Assembly: GCA_027619225.1 (NCBI GenBank)
Contig: JAQCFW010000010.1
Coordinates: forward strand, 1 to 64,000
From: Bacteroidota bacterium
GTDB taxonomy: Bacteria > Bacteroidota > Bacteroidia > Flavobacteriales_D > Sanyastnellaceae
Direction: 5' to 3'
Length of the DNA: 64,000 nt
The position numbers and the translations under genes are program-made. Numbering within the stretch: the first letter of the stretch is position 1; each line of letters begins with the position of its first letter. Below the pieces are notes generated by a model. The model saw only the letters and a list, made by a program, of their open reading frames with translations. It was not told the origin of the DNA and searched no databases. This document shows positions 42,696 to 52,732 of this stretch, piece by piece.

Positions 42696-43241
42696 TTATA
42701 GTTCCAAATCTTTAAAAGAAACAGCTGCAGAATCTTTGTCTGACATGATGGTGTCTTGTGGAGACACACCCCAATCAATACCTAGATCTGTATCGTCCCA
42801 TTTCAATGATCTTTCACAAGCAGGGTTAAAGAAATCGGTACATTTATACATCACTACAGTATCAACCTCTATCGCACGGAATCCATGAGCAAAACCCTCA
42901 GGTATCCACAATTGCCATCTTGATTCTGTATCTAATTTTACAGAAAAATGTTGTCCGTAGGTTTTTGAATCCGGGCGGATATCGACTGCAATATCGAGGA
43001 TTGATCCGGAAACAACACGGATGAGTTTGCTTTGGGCTGAAGGAGGAATCTGATAGTGAAGACCGCGAATAACATCAGCCTTTGAGATGCTCACATTGTC
43101 CTGAACGAAGGTGATTTCCATGCCTACTGCTGCATTGAATTTATGGGCGTTCCAAGATTCGAAAAAACAGCCCCTATTATCTTCAAACACAGCAGGCCGA
43201 ATTAAAAGTAGCCCATCAATAAAGGTTGTTTTTATTTCCAT
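42696..43241 (-). CDS. rfbC: dTDP-4-dehydrorhamnose 3,5-epimerase
   Basis: This 181-residue cupin enzyme of normal length has FEDNRGCFFESW, TFVQDNVSISKADVIRGLHY with the catalytic histidine, VVSGSILDIAVDIRPDSKTY, WIPEGFAHGFRA and YKCTDFFNPACERSLKWDD. It epimerises the sugar nucleotide in dTDP-L-rhamnose synthesis for cell-surface polysaccharide. The other rfb genes are absent from this window, so it stands apart from its usual operon. Divergent from the GNAT gene. Confidence 0.94.
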   Translation of the reverse strand: MEIKTTFIDGLLLIRPAVFEDNRGCFFESWNAHKFNAAVGMEITFVQDNVSISKADVIRGLHYQIPPSAQSKLIRVVSGSILDIAVDIRPDSKTYGQHFSVKLDTESRWQLWIPEGFAHGFRAIEVDTVVMYKCTDFFNPACERSLKWDDTDLGIDWGVSPQDTIMSDKDSAAVSFKDLEL

Positions 43242-43295
43242 AAAGTTAAATAATTAAAAATCAGAATAGTTCGTTTAAGCGCAAGATAAGGAGAG

Positions 43296-43303
43296 TAACT
43301 TTG
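43296..43303 (+). promoter_or_regulatory. -7 promoter box of GNAT gene
   Basis: TAACTTTG fits TAnnTTTG exactly and ends 4 bp before the start codon at 43308. That implies a nearly leaderless transcript if this box is used. An AGGAGAG sequence at 43289-43295 lies just before it. Confidence 0.4.
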
Positions 43304-43307
43304 CAAT

Positions 43308-43844
43308 ATGCTAGAGAATGCAACACATCGATTAAGAGCTATAGAGCCAGAAGATGTAGACATTCTTTTACGGTGGGAAAACGACTCGAACCACTGGTGG
43401 GCAGGTGCAAGTATAACTCCCTTTAGCAGAGCTACTTTACTCAAGTTTGCCACGGGTGATCACGATCTGTATCGAGACAGACAATTGAGGTTGATGCTAG
43501 ATCACAAAAATGCACAAGGAGATTGGTATACTGTAGGGGCTATTGATGTTTACGATTTTGATGTGCGGAATCTAAGGGCAGGTATAGGTGTGATTGTAGA
43601 TCATAAAGAAAGGAGGAAAGGGCATGCTAGTGAGGGGCTAGATCTTATGGCGAATTATACAGACGAGCATTTGGGGTTACATCTTATTTACGCGGAAGTT
43701 CCCACTAAACACGAAGCTAGTAGAAAACTTTTCCTTCGTGCGGGATATAAAGAATGTGAAGTAAGAAAGCAGTGGATTAAGGGGGTAGACGGATGGGAAG
43801 ATGTCGTTTTGATGCAGCTTTTTAATCATAAAAAATTGGCCTAA
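43308..43844 (+). CDS. GNAT-family N-acetyltransferase (RimJ/RimL-like)
   Basis: This 178-residue protein opens MLENATHRLRAIEPEDVDILLRWEND, typical of RimJ/RimL-type and SpeG-like acetyltransferases. The acetyl-CoA loop is VIVDHKERRKGHASEGLDLM, followed by IYAEVPTKHEASRKLFLRAGYKE. The substrate could be a protein N-terminus, a polyamine or an antibiotic. It lies 11 bp upstream of mltG and probably forms an operon with it and the DUF5916 gene. Confidence 0.9.
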   Translation: MLENATHRLRAIEPEDVDILLRWENDSNHWWAGASITPFSRATLLKFATGDHDLYRDRQLRLMLDHKNAQGDWYTVGAIDVYDFDVRNLRAGIGVIVDHKERRKGHASEGLDLMANYTDEHLGLHLIYAEVPTKHEASRKLFLRAGYKECEVRKQWIKGVDGWEDVVLMQLFNHKKLA

Positions 43845-43855
43845 AAGAATAGAAA

Positions 43856-44881
43856 ATGCTTAAAAAGTATATCAAAAAATATGGCCTGCCGTTGGTCATC
43901 ATTGGGGGATTGGGGAAACTAACTTCAATTATATGCGTATTTGGAATTTATGGACATTGGTTTGTGACACTGTTGCCTGAAAAATCAGGGAATATCACGA
44001 TATATCTAGATCCAGAAAATACTGTAGAAGAACAATTAACGACACTTGAAGAGGAAGTGAAAAAGCATGGCGGGCATGGGGAGCGACTTTCTCGGGTTTT
44101 ATATTGGAGAGGTTGGAGCGAACGTCTTGTTCCTGGTAAATATCATATCGTGGACGGAGAGTCAATTGGAGACGTTGCTCATCAACTTGCTACTGGCGAC
44201 AGAGAGTCTGTTAGAATAATTGTTCCTTCCGGAAGGGATCTAGATGTTATCGCAGGCAAAATAGCTACACGCATTGCCGCTGACAGTGTAGAGGTTTTAA
44301 ATTTGATCCGTCCGGATAGCATTAGATGGCAAATTATTCCCAATACCTACGACATGTGGTGGGAAACTGATGCAGAAGGAGCAATAAATAGATTAATCAA
44401 TGAGAGCCAAATTTGGTGGACGGCTGAAAGGCTGGAAAAAGCAAAAAGCCAAGGTGTTTCTGCTGAAGAGGCTGTGATTTTAGCTTCTATCGTTCAAGCT
44501 GAAACATCTGTTCTATCCGAAGCGCCTATTGTAGCGGGGCTTTACCTAAATAGATTAAAAATTGGACAGGCTCTTCAAGCTGACCCTACTTTAATTTATG
44601 CATGGGATGATATAAGTATAACTCGGGTTCTGGATATACACAAGGCAATAGACTCGCCTTACAATACATATAAGAATACTGGACTTCCCCCCGGGACCAT
44701 CAGAACGCCTGAGCCTACCTTTATCGATGCTGTTTTGAATCCCGCTGAACATGATTATCTATATATGTGTGCCGAGCCAGGAGGTACAGGGAAACATGTT
44801 TTCGAAAAGAGATACAGAGATCATCTCAAAAATGCGAGGAAATACCAAAAGTGGCTGAATGAAAATAGAATCTATCGATGA
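43856..44881 (+). CDS. mltG: Endolytic murein transglycosylase MltG
   Basis: This 341-residue protein has one N-terminal membrane helix (LPLVIIGGLGKLTSIICVFG). A LysM-like module follows, then the YceG domain with catalytic Glu in ASIVQAETSVLSEAPIVAGL, then YLNRLKIGQALQADPTLIYA, YNTYKNTGLPPGTIRTPEP and a C-terminal GTGKHVFEKRYRDHLKNARK. MltG cuts nascent glycan strands and sets their length. The stop overlaps the DUF5916 start (ATGA). Confidence 0.94.
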   Translation: MLKKYIKKYGLPLVIIGGLGKLTSIICVFGIYGHWFVTLLPEKSGNITIYLDPENTVEEQLTTLEEEVKKHGGHGERLSRVLYWRGWSERLVPGKYHIVDGESIGDVAHQLATGDRESVRIIVPSGRDLDVIAGKIATRIAADSVEVLNLIRPDSIRWQIIPNTYDMWWETDAEGAINRLINESQIWWTAERLEKAKSQGVSAEEAVILASIVQAETSVLSEAPIVAGLYLNRLKIGQALQADPTLIYAWDDISITRVLDIHKAIDSPYNTYKNTGLPPGTIRTPEPTFIDAVLNPAEHDYLYMCAEPGGTGKHVFEKRYRDHLKNARKYQKWLNENRIYR

Positions 44882-47208
44882 GACTTGCCGTTCATTTTTT
44901 TTGCTTCATTTTCGTTGCCATTTTTTGTATTCATGATGTCGAAGCCCAAAGAGTTGCCAACGCTAGTATCAAAGTTGGTGAGATCGTTTTAGATGGAAAA
45001 TTAAATGAAATAGATTGGGGAACTGCAGAAGTAATATCCGATTTAACTCAATTTTCTCCCAATCCAGGTGACAAATCTTCACAGAAAACAGAAATAAGAA
45101 TTCTGTATGATGATGAAGCTATTTATGTGGGAGCACAAATGTTCGACACTGCACCAGACTCAATATTGATGCAGTATTCACAAAGAGATCAAGTGAAGAA
45201 CTCTGACGAATTCGGAATACAATTGTCGCCCTACAATGACGGCATTAATGGCGTCGCTTTTGCGACAACACCAGCGGGCATCTTAGTAGATGTGAACATC
45301 TCCCCTACTGGGCAAGATTTTAATTGGGATGCTGTCTGGAATGTTCAGACTGTCGTTGATGAAAACGGATGGACTGCAGAGTTTAAAATCCCATGGGCCG
45401 CTTTGAGATTTTCGAAAATGGAGAAAGGAGAATACATTGTTTGGGGAGTAAACTTTTATAGGAAAATTAGAAGATTTAGAGAGTTCTCCGTTTGGGAACC
45501 CATGGACCCCACAAGCACTGTAAAAGGACTGAGAGAAAATGGAGAGCTTCATGGGTTTAGTGAAATCACTCCTCCCCCAAGAATCACTCTCTTTCCATAC
45601 GTATCTGCATATGCTGAAAACAATGTTGACCGGAAGTTAGGAACTCGTATCAATGGGGGAATGGATTTAAGGGCTGGAATAGGTGATGCCTTTACCTTAG
45701 ACTTGACCTTAATCCCCGATTTCGGTCAAGTGGTAGCTGACAATCTTGTGCTTAATTTAAGTGCTTACGAAATTGAATTTCAGGACAATCGACCTTTTTT
45801 CACAGAAGGCACTGAACTTTATAACAAAAGCGGACTGTTCTATAGTCGCAGAATAGGTGAAAACCTTCAACTGATCAATGCATCAAAATTTTCTGGCAGG
45901 ACGAAAGGTGGATTAGGAATAGGCGCATTACAAGCTTTTGCTATAGATGCTGCCGCTCAGGATACTACGGAAAATACTCCAGTCACATCATATTCTGTCG
46001 CTGTGTTAGACCAAACCCTGCCTAACAATGGATACGTACACGGAATAAGCACATTTGTCACAAATGACGGAGAATCTGCACTCGTACAAGGTGTCGATTT
46101 TGAACTTCGAAACAAACAAAACTCTCAAGCGGTGTATGGCCAAGCCTCCTACAGCACCGAGGGCCACAAATGGGAACTGGGAACAGAAAAACTCTCCGGA
46201 AATTTCACATTTAACGCCTCTCATCTTGAAGAAAGTGAGTTTTATGACCCGAACGATTTGGGATATTTAGATGCCCCAAACGAGGTGGTGAACGCATTAA
46301 GTCTTGAATATAAAATCGTGGAACCTTTCGGGAGGTTCCTTCGACTTTTCTCATCATTGGATTTTATCCATACTCAACTATACGCTCCCAGAACATTTAC
46401 AAACCTCATGATTTCAGGAAATTGTGGGGCGATGACAAAAGGATTTCAGTTTGCGCGGTTGGGGGTTGCGGGGTCACCTGTGAGAGGAGTTGATTTTTTT
46501 GAACCTCGCATAGATGGGTATTCTTTTAAATTGCCTTCATGGGGCAATGCCGATCTGGTATTCTCTTCGGATTATAGAAAAAAAATTGCATTTGATGTTA
46601 GATTAGCACGCAGTATTTCGTTTACTGAAAGTGTGGATTGGAATGGAACTGATTTTCGAATAGAACCCCGATTTAGAATAAATGACAAATTGTCCTGTAG
46701 TTACATCTACAGCTATCAAGGTCAGTTTGGAGAACTTGGGTTTGCCGACACGCTCTCGATCGGCATCATCCCCGAAACAAAAAGCCTCTTCGGGAAACGC
46801 AACAACAAGAGTGAAACACATGTGATCTCAGGGTCATATATCTTGTCCAACAGAGCGAGTTTTGACCTCCGGGTTAGACACTACTGGAGCACGGTCGATT
46901 ACCTTCAATTTTACACGCTGGGGACAGACTCTGAACTCCATGAAACTGAGCTTGTCAATCTCGATCCTGACAACACCTCTGAGTACGATGTAAATTTCAA
47001 TGCTTGGAGTGTCGACTTCGGATTCAGATGGCAATTCTCTCCAGGCAGCCTACTGAGTATTGTTTGGAAAAACACCCTCCAATCTAGAAGTGAACAACTG
47101 CCATCTGGATACTTTGACAATTGGGAACAAATGCTTGAAGAAACGTTTGTTAACTCTCTGTCTATAAAAGCACTGTACTACCTAGATTACAGCACAATAA
47201 GAAAGTAA
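44878..47208 (+). CDS. DUF5916 outer-membrane protein with N-terminal CBM9-like domain
   Basis: This 776-residue protein has a signal peptide (RLAVHFFCFIFVAIFCIHDVEAQ). A CBM9-like sugar-binding-type domain at about 30-215 opens VGEIVLDGKLNEIDWGTAEV and contains DDEAIYVGAQMFD. A long beta-barrel-like DUF5916 region follows (FTLDLTLIPDFGQVVADNLV, EFQDNRPFFTEGTELY). The function of the family is unknown; it is frequent in Bacteroidota. Coupled by ATGA overlap to mltG. It converges on the M23 peptidase gene with a 10-bp gap. Confidence 0.88.
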   Translation: MRLAVHFFCFIFVAIFCIHDVEAQRVANASIKVGEIVLDGKLNEIDWGTAEVISDLTQFSPNPGDKSSQKTEIRILYDDEAIYVGAQMFDTAPDSILMQYSQRDQVKNSDEFGIQLSPYNDGINGVAFATTPAGILVDVNISPTGQDFNWDAVWNVQTVVDENGWTAEFKIPWAALRFSKMEKGEYIVWGVNFYRKIRRFREFSVWEPMDPTSTVKGLRENGELHGFSEITPPPRITLFPYVSAYAENNVDRKLGTRINGGMDLRAGIGDAFTLDLTLIPDFGQVVADNLVLNLSAYEIEFQDNRPFFTEGTELYNKSGLFYSRRIGENLQLINASKFSGRTKGGLGIGALQAFAIDAAAQDTTENTPVTSYSVAVLDQTLPNNGYVHGISTFVTNDGESALVQGVDFELRNKQNSQAVYGQASYSTEGHKWELGTEKLSGNFTFNASHLEESEFYDPNDLGYLDAPNEVVNALSLEYKIVEPFGRFLRLFSSLDFIHTQLYAPRTFTNLMISGNCGAMTKGFQFARLGVAGSPVRGVDFFEPRIDGYSFKLPSWGNADLVFSSDYRKKIAFDVRLARSISFTESVDWNGTDFRIEPRFRINDKLSCSYIYSYQGQFGELGFADTLSIGIIPETKSLFGKRNNKSETHVISGSYILSNRASFDLRVRHYWSTVDYLQFYTLGTDSELHETELVNLDPDNTSEYDVNFNAWSVDFGFRWQFSPGSLLSIVWKNTLQSRSEQLPSGYFDNWEQMLEETFVNSLSIKALYYLDYSTIRK

Positions 47209-47218
47209 ATAAAGATAT

Positions 47219-48901
47219 TTATTTCCCCATTTCCACACTTCCAGTCCAAAAGGATTCGTTCCCTACCCCATCTTCAACTCGCACCGTTATTTGAGATTTT
47301 ACGCCCGGAATATGATGCAAGTCCGTCACGCTATAAACGGCTGTTTTCATTTTCGGATCCCAACGTAAAAGCACCCACTCTCCGTCTATAAAACCCTCCA
47401 CTTTAGACACTCCAGAAAGTTCGTCTTCTAGGTGGAAAACCAAGTTGCCATTCGACACCAGAGGGGTTGCAGAAAATTTAGGCAAAAGCCTTGGCGCAAT
47501 AGTATCTCTAACAAGTTTATATCTCCCCATTCTTCTCGATGAAAAAGACACCACGCCTCCCTGGGATTCGCAAATTTCCACCCCCAACCTAATTCCTTTT
47601 TCAGACAGACTCACAGCCACCAATTTCGACAAGTCCCCCTCTAGATCATTTAAATTCACTCTAAAGGATTTTGCCAATGCTGCGTCTTCTGGCCCTATGA
47701 AAAACTCCCCGTTTGAAAAAACTTGCAAGCTTGCGGTTTCCCTGTTGTAGAATGATCTTTCAGGCCAAACAACCTCAACACCTCCATCCTCTAAAGTAGT
47801 CACCGTGGAAGGCATCGCCGGGCAAAAGACGCTTTCACTTTGAGAACTCGCTATCGTCTGCTCGAATGAGCTCCCCCCAAAAAGTGTATACCCCTTTGTA
47901 GTAGTGTTTCCGTGAGCATCGCTACATCTCACAGATATGTGCATCGTGGAATCTTCAACAACCTCAAGTTGCACGACTGGGGTGAACTCATAAATAGACA
48001 ATCTATTTCCTGGAAGAGGTGTAAATCTATGTATTTGGGTTCTTGAAGATTTCCACTCCGGGTAATACGCGTGAGCGTTCATATCCTTATTCGTAGAAAA
48101 ATCAAGAGTGTCTATGAAAAAAGAAGAATACAAATCACCATCTACGAAAACTTCCAAAGAATATACTCCACAAACGTTCGACGCTCCATCGAGTTGGTCA
48201 TTTGCCTCTACTGCGAGCCTGATATTTCCCGAAGGGATTTCAAAAACGCCACCAGATTTAACTTCGCGTGTTTGAGAGCGATTCTCAAGACCTTGAGAAT
48301 CGATGGGAATAACTCTAAGCGAACCCACTTTAGGGGATTGTGAATCGGCGATATGAAATCCCCATTGAAGGGGGTTAATGGGTTTCTCGTTCTCATCACG
48401 AACTTCAAAGTGCAGGTGAGGTCCTCCTGATGAGCCCGAATTCCCACTCCAACCTATGGTATCTCCAACTGAAAATGAAATCTCTGTTGCAGGACGACTA
48501 TCTATGCTGAACGACCTTTTCGAGTATTGCCTTTCTAAAAGCCATTCCGAAATAGGAAGAGCGTATCTCGATAGATGACCGTAAACCGTAGTCGTTCCAT
48601 CTGCGTGTTTCAGATATAAAGCATGGCCATAACCCCAAGGCTTCACCTTCACTCTCGACACTATTCCGTCAGCAACTGCGAGAACAGGAAACCCTTCCTT
48701 TCCCTGGGTCTTAAAATCAAGGCCCGTATGAAAGTGATCGCCCCTGAACTCACCGAAATTTCCGCTTAAAACAAGTGGGATATCAAGTGGAGCAATGAAA
48801 CCTGATTGAGAAGAATAAAGGGGGGTGCGGGTTTGGGCTGAAAGATAAAACGGAGATAATAAAGCCGTAAAAATTGAAAATAAATAGAAAATGTGAGGCA
48901 T
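47219..48901 (-). CDS. M23-family zinc metallopeptidase
   Basis: This 560-residue protein has a signal peptide and an M23 (LytM) domain at about 45-190: GDHFHTGLDFKTQGKEGFPV with zinc ligands His and Asp, then GYGHALYLKHADGTTTVYGH and SGSSGGPHLHFEV with the second HxH. Several Ig-like beta domains follow in the remaining 370 residues. It cuts peptidoglycan cross-links or activates other hydrolases in the periplasm. It starts about 90 bp from the divergent zapA cluster. Confidence 0.92.
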   Translation of the reverse strand: MPHIFYLFSIFTALLSPFYLSAQTRTPLYSSQSGFIAPLDIPLVLSGNFGEFRGDHFHTGLDFKTQGKEGFPVLAVADGIVSRVKVKPWGYGHALYLKHADGTTTVYGHLSRYALPISEWLLERQYSKRSFSIDSRPATEISFSVGDTIGWSGNSGSSGGPHLHFEVRDENEKPINPLQWGFHIADSQSPKVGSLRVIPIDSQGLENRSQTREVKSGGVFEIPSGNIRLAVEANDQLDGASNVCGVYSLEVFVDGDLYSSFFIDTLDFSTNKDMNAHAYYPEWKSSRTQIHRFTPLPGNRLSIYEFTPVVQLEVVEDSTMHISVRCSDAHGNTTTKGYTLFGGSSFEQTIASSQSESVFCPAMPSTVTTLEDGGVEVVWPERSFYNRETASLQVFSNGEFFIGPEDAALAKSFRVNLNDLEGDLSKLVAVSLSEKGIRLGVEICESQGGVVSFSSRRMGRYKLVRDTIAPRLLPKFSATPLVSNGNLVFHLEDELSGVSKVEGFIDGEWVLLRWDPKMKTAVYSVTDLHHIPGVKSQITVRVEDGVGNESFWTGSVEMGK

Positions 48902-48969
48902 GCTGTAAAACTACAATTTGAAAGAGTGTGAATCATATAAATAAGTGAATATTATTACATTCATTTTAG

Positions 48970-48977
48970 TATATTTG
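48970..48977 (+). promoter_or_regulatory. -7 promoter box of zapA-rny cluster
   Basis: TATATTTG matches TAnnTTTG exactly, 17 bp before the ATG at 48995, inside an AT-rich spacer of about 90 bp. A proper -33 element is not obvious. Confidence 0.5.
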
Positions 48978-48994
48978 TTACGATATCGTGCCTC

Positions 48995-49318
48995 ATGCCT
49001 ACACTCAAAGATTCCACAAATAAACTTGTTGAAGTAACAGAACAGTTGCTTCAGAGATTTCAGGCGGAAAGTGCTGGACGTAAAGCAGATGAAGATGAAT
49101 TTAATGCTCAAATTAATGAGTTTAAAGAAAAGCTTTCTACTGCCTTACTACAGATTGAAAAGTTAACTATTGAGAACAAAGAGTGTTCGAAAGAACTTGA
49201 GGCATGCACAAACACCCCTAACCCTTTAATTCAAAGCCACGACACTGCCGACCTTTCGGCTAAGGAAATCGACACTTTGGTAAAGGAAATCGACTCTTGT
49301 TTATCTCTACTATCATAA
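48995..49318 (+). CDS. Small coiled-coil protein upstream of zapA
   Basis: This is a 107-residue, wholly helical protein with heptad-like leucine/isoleucine spacing (LVEVTEQLLQRFQ, FKEKLSTALLQIEKLTIE). It ends in a conserved-looking short helix AKEIDTLVKEIDSCLSLLS. It resembles ZapB-type division coiled coils in form but I cannot claim family identity. It is 19 bp upstream of zapA. Genes of this size and type commonly precede zapA in Bacteroidota, which suggests a ZapA partner (inference). Confidence 0.7.
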   Translation: MPTLKDSTNKLVEVTEQLLQRFQAESAGRKADEDEFNAQINEFKEKLSTALLQIEKLTIENKECSKELEACTNTPNPLIQSHDTADLSAKEIDTLVKEIDSCLSLLS

Positions 49319-49337
49319 ATATATTATTCATTCAGAT

Positions 49338-49649
49338 ATGTCTAAAGAAACCATCGAAGTAAACATTGCTGGACGCTCCTACCCCCTATCTGTTCTCCCA
49401 GAGGAGATCGAGGGTGTGAAGGACGCTGCATTTGCTATTGATGAAAGACTGACTGAATTGAAATCTCAATTTGCTGTTCAGGACAGAATTGATTTATTTG
49501 CTATGACAGCCCTTCAGCTCTCCATACGTGTTAAGCAGCTCGAAAATTCAAAAGCAAAAATAGCTTCTGATGAGAACGGCGATGAAGAATTTACTTTAGA
49601 ACTAGTCGATGACCTGATCCAACGTATGACCTCAGCCATGGAAAAGTAA
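49338..49649 (+). CDS. zapA: Cell division protein ZapA
   Basis: This 103-residue protein starts ETIEVNIAGRSYPLSVLPEE (beta hairpin head). The helix AAFAIDERLTELKSQFAVQD and RIDLFAMTALQLSIRVKQLE (coiled stalk) follow. The family binds FtsZ polymers and stabilises the division ring. The length is typical. It lies 19 bp before rny; zapA, rny and the small coiled-coil gene form one transcript. Confidence 0.9.
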   Translation: MSKETIEVNIAGRSYPLSVLPEEIEGVKDAAFAIDERLTELKSQFAVQDRIDLFAMTALQLSIRVKQLENSKAKIASDENGDEEFTLELVDDLIQRMTSAMEK

Positions 49650-49668
49650 GCAATAAGGCAACTAAAAA

Positions 49669-51198
49669 ATGGACATTTTAATTTATGGAATTGTTGCGCT
49701 AATATCTGTAACAGCTGGATTTTTCATATCGAAAGTTGGTTTAAAAACAAAATCGGATGCAATAATCCGAGAAGCAAAAATCAAAGGCGAGAGCATTAAA
49801 GAAAAGAAAATATCTCAAGCCAAGCAGAAATTCTTTGAGCTGAGAGAAAAGCAGAAAAGCGAGAGAAAAGACCTCGACTCAAATCTTCACTCGAGAGAGG
49901 ATAAAATCCGCAACACAGAAAAGAACCTTAACAAGCAAATAGAGAACAACAAGGAGCTCGAAAATGACCTTAACAAAGAAAAGGAAAAGCTGAGCCAACG
50001 TCTTAGCGCCATTGAGAAGAAGACGATAGACATTGAGAACGATAGACTTAAAGCCATTGAGCTTTTAGAGAAAATATCAGGTATGTCAGCAGAAGACGCC
50101 AAGAAAAATATGATTGAACAAACCGTTCAAGACGCTAAGGCTACAGCTTCAATATTGGTCCAAGACATCATCGACGAAGCGAAACAGAGGGCGAATACTG
50201 AGGCTAAGAAAATAGTTATTCAGACGATTCAAAGAGTTGCTACAGAGCATTCTGTTGAAAATTCTGTTTCTGTATTCCAAATAAAAAGCGACGACGTAAA
50301 GGGTCGAATTATCGGGCGTGAGGGTAGAAATATCCGTGCACTCGAAGCTGCTACTGGAGTGGAGTTCATCGTCGATGACACACCCGAAGCGATTATCCTT
50401 TCTTGCTTCGACCCTGTGAGAAGAGAGATTGCGAGACTATCTCTACACGAACTTGTAACTGACGGACGTATCCACCCGGCTCGGATTGAGGAGGTCGTTG
50501 CAAAGGTGATTAAGAAAATAGAAGAGGAGAACATGGAACTCGGAAAGAGAACCTGTATCGACTTAGGCATTCACAATCTCAAGAGTGAACTCGTTCGCAT
50601 GGTGGGACGGATGAAATACCGATCTTCTTATGGCCAAAACTTACTACAACACTCTCGCGAGGTAGCGAATCTTTGTGCCACTATGGCTGCAGAGGTAGGC
50701 GTAGATCCCAAGGCCGCTAAGCGAGCAGGATTACTCCACGATATTGGAAAGGTTAGCGACGAAGAAAGTGAACTTCCACACGCGTTACTTGGGATGAAAA
50801 TAGCTGAGAGATGTGGAGAAAAACCTGATATTCTGAACGCTATTGGGGCTCACCACGACGAGATGGAGATGACGTCTTTAATCTCTCCCATCGTTCAAGT
50901 TTGTGACGCTATTTCTGGTGCGAGACCTGGAGCTCGTCGTGAAATGGTAGACGCATATATCCAGAGGCTACGTAATTTAGAGGATCTCGCTCTTGAGTAT
51001 CCTGGGGTTACAAAGTCCTATGCTATTCAGGCCGGTCGTGAACTTAGAGTTCTCGTTGAGAGTGACAAAGTGAGTGATTCCGATGCTGACCAACTCTCTC
51101 TTGATATTTCCAACAGAATCATGAATGAGATGACCTACCCAGGTCAGGTGAGGGTAACTGTAATTCGTGAAAAACGTGCTGTGAGTATAGCGAGATAG
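49669..51198 (+). CDS. rny: Ribonuclease Y
   Basis: This 509-residue protein has an N-terminal membrane helix ([19 protein letters not shown]) and a long charged coiled coil to about residue 190. A KH domain follows ([20 protein letters not shown] ... [20 protein letters not shown]). The HD domain has [15 protein letters not shown] and [10 protein letters not shown] with the metal ligands. RNase Y is a membrane-bound endonuclease that starts mRNA decay. The size is standard. The flippase gene starts 2 bp after its stop. Confidence 0.96.
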   Translation: MDILIYGIVALISVTAGFFISKVGLKTKSDAIIREAKIKGESIKEKKISQAKQKFFELREKQKSERKDLDSNLHSREDKIRNTEKNLNKQIENNKELENDLNKEKEKLSQRLSAIEKKTIDIENDRLKAIELLEKISGMSAEDAKKNMIEQTVQDAKATASILVQDIIDEAKQRANTEAKKIVIQTIQRVATEHSVENSVSVFQIKSDDVKGRIIGREGRNIRALEAATGVEFIVDDTPEAIILSCFDPVRREIARLSLHELVTDGRIHPARIEEVVAKVIKKIEEENMELGKRTCIDLGIHNLKSELVRMVGRMKYRSSYGQNLLQHSREVANLCATMAAEVGVDPKAAKRAGLLHDIGKVSDEESELPHALLGMKIAERCGEKPDILNAIGAHHDEMEMTSLISPIVQVCDAISGARPGARREMVDAYIQRLRNLEDLALEYPGVTKSYAIQAGRELRVLVESDKVSDSDADQLSLDISNRIMNEMTYPGQVRVTVIREKRAVSIAR

Positions 51199-51199
51199 C

Positions 51200-52729
51200 A
51201 TGACAGAAAGAATAATTGAACCGGAATTCAGCACTTCGCTTAAATGGCAAAGTGTTAACGTCACAACTCAAGTTATTCTGCAACTGTGTTTTATTGCTGT
51301 GCTCGCTAGGTTAATTCCAACTGACGCTTTTGGTGTGATGGCTATAGCTCTTGTCGTAGTAGGTGTTATAGAAATGTTCGCTCAGGTGGGAATAGGTCCC
51401 GCTTTAATACAAAATTCTAATGTCAGAGCAGAGCATAAGCTCACAGCTTTTGTTTTCAGCTTGGGACTTGGGATAATTTTCTTTGTGGGGACTTATTTAT
51501 CAGCTCCATATATCGCAAGTTTTTACAACCAACCTCTTCTAACTGACGTGCTCCGGTGGATCGCTCTTAGCTTCATCATTTCAGGTGCCTCCGTTGTTCC
51601 TAGGAGTATGTTGATTAAGGAAATGCGTTTTAAATCTTTGTTTTTCTGTTCATCGACAGCGATGATTATAGGAAACTTGATTGTTGGGTTGACTTTAGCG
51701 TACAATGGAGCTGGGATTTGGGCTTATGTAATCGCTCTTTTAGCCCAAAACACTTTGTTAGGCATCGGCTACTGGATAGCCGCTCCTAGCCCTATAGGAA
51801 TTTTTATGGACAACAAGGCTCTCCGAGAAATGGTGGGGTATGGAGGGCGAAGTACGGTGTTCAACATCCTCAATTACTCAGCTTCTAAAATTGACACCAT
51901 GGTCGTAGGAGCGACCACCTCGAACTGGACTCTAATTGGACTTTATGACAGATCATCCTACTTGATGGGACTTCCCGTAACGGTCTTAGGCAAGCTTGGA
52001 GATAGTGTTCTCTTTAGTGGCATGTCTATGATGCAAGACAATCGAGTGAGACTTAAAGCTACTGTATTAAGTGCCATTCACGGAGTGATACTTCTGGTAC
52101 TTCCTCTCACAGCACTTTTGATTTATCGCGCAGAAGATTTTACCGTAATTCTACTTGGCACCTCATATTTAGAGGCCGTTCCTATCGTGACAATCTTATT
52201 CAGCTGTGTCGCTTTGAGGAGCTTCATAAAGATTGGTGATGCGACGATGCGTGCCACTGACCACTTCACTATAGGCGCATTCATCAAGCTTTGTTTTCTA
52301 ATATGTGTAGGTGTTGGAGCCTGGAGATTTATGTCGGAGTCTAACGTGCTGCGTGTTGCTTGGGTCGTTGCCTTTTCTACTTTAGCACAATCATTAGCAA
52401 TCGCAGCTTGGCTCGTTTTCACCTTAAAAATTCGGGTAAATACCCTGAGCTCTAAAGTGCTTCCGGGCATATATTTAAGTGCTACAGTTGTTTTAGGCGC
52501 TTTCACAATAAACATCTTACCGATCAACGACTACCTCTCGAGTGCGATTCAAATTCCTGAAATTTCTCGATCTCTATACGTTCTTACACACATCCTCACA
52601 TCGTCATTTTTTGCCTTTGTGCTTATCTATGCTTACCCTAATATATACGATGGAGGGTCACCTAATATGCGCAGAACATTTTTCGAAAAACTTCCTGCAG
52701 GAAAACTTAAATCACGCCTAACTATTTAA
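51200..52729 (+). CDS. Polysaccharide flippase (MOP/Wzx superfamily)
   Basis: This 509-residue integral membrane protein has about 12-14 helices and the start of the polysaccharide-transport family (WQSVNVTTQVILQLCFIAVL, LARLIPTDAFGVMAIALVVV, VGIGPALIQN). Such proteins flip lipid-linked oligosaccharides to the outer face of the inner membrane. No glycosyltransferase genes are adjacent, which is unusual; it sits 1 bp after rny and probably shares its transcript. A Leu/Phe-rich N-terminus without cleavable signal agrees with the family. Confidence 0.88.
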   Translation: MTERIIEPEFSTSLKWQSVNVTTQVILQLCFIAVLARLIPTDAFGVMAIALVVVGVIEMFAQVGIGPALIQNSNVRAEHKLTAFVFSLGLGIIFFVGTYLSAPYIASFYNQPLLTDVLRWIALSFIISGASVVPRSMLIKEMRFKSLFFCSSTAMIIGNLIVGLTLAYNGAGIWAYVIALLAQNTLLGIGYWIAAPSPIGIFMDNKALREMVGYGGRSTVFNILNYSASKIDTMVVGATTSNWTLIGLYDRSSYLMGLPVTVLGKLGDSVLFSGMSMMQDNRVRLKATVLSAIHGVILLVLPLTALLIYRAEDFTVILLGTSYLEAVPIVTILFSCVALRSFIKIGDATMRATDHFTIGAFIKLCFLICVGVGAWRFMSESNVLRVAWVVAFSTLAQSLAIAAWLVFTLKIRVNTLSSKVLPGIYLSATVVLGAFTINILPINDYLSSAIQIPEISRSLYVLTHILTSSFFAFVLIYAYPNIYDGGSPNMRRTFFEKLPAGKLKSRLTI

Positions 52730-52732
52730 AAC

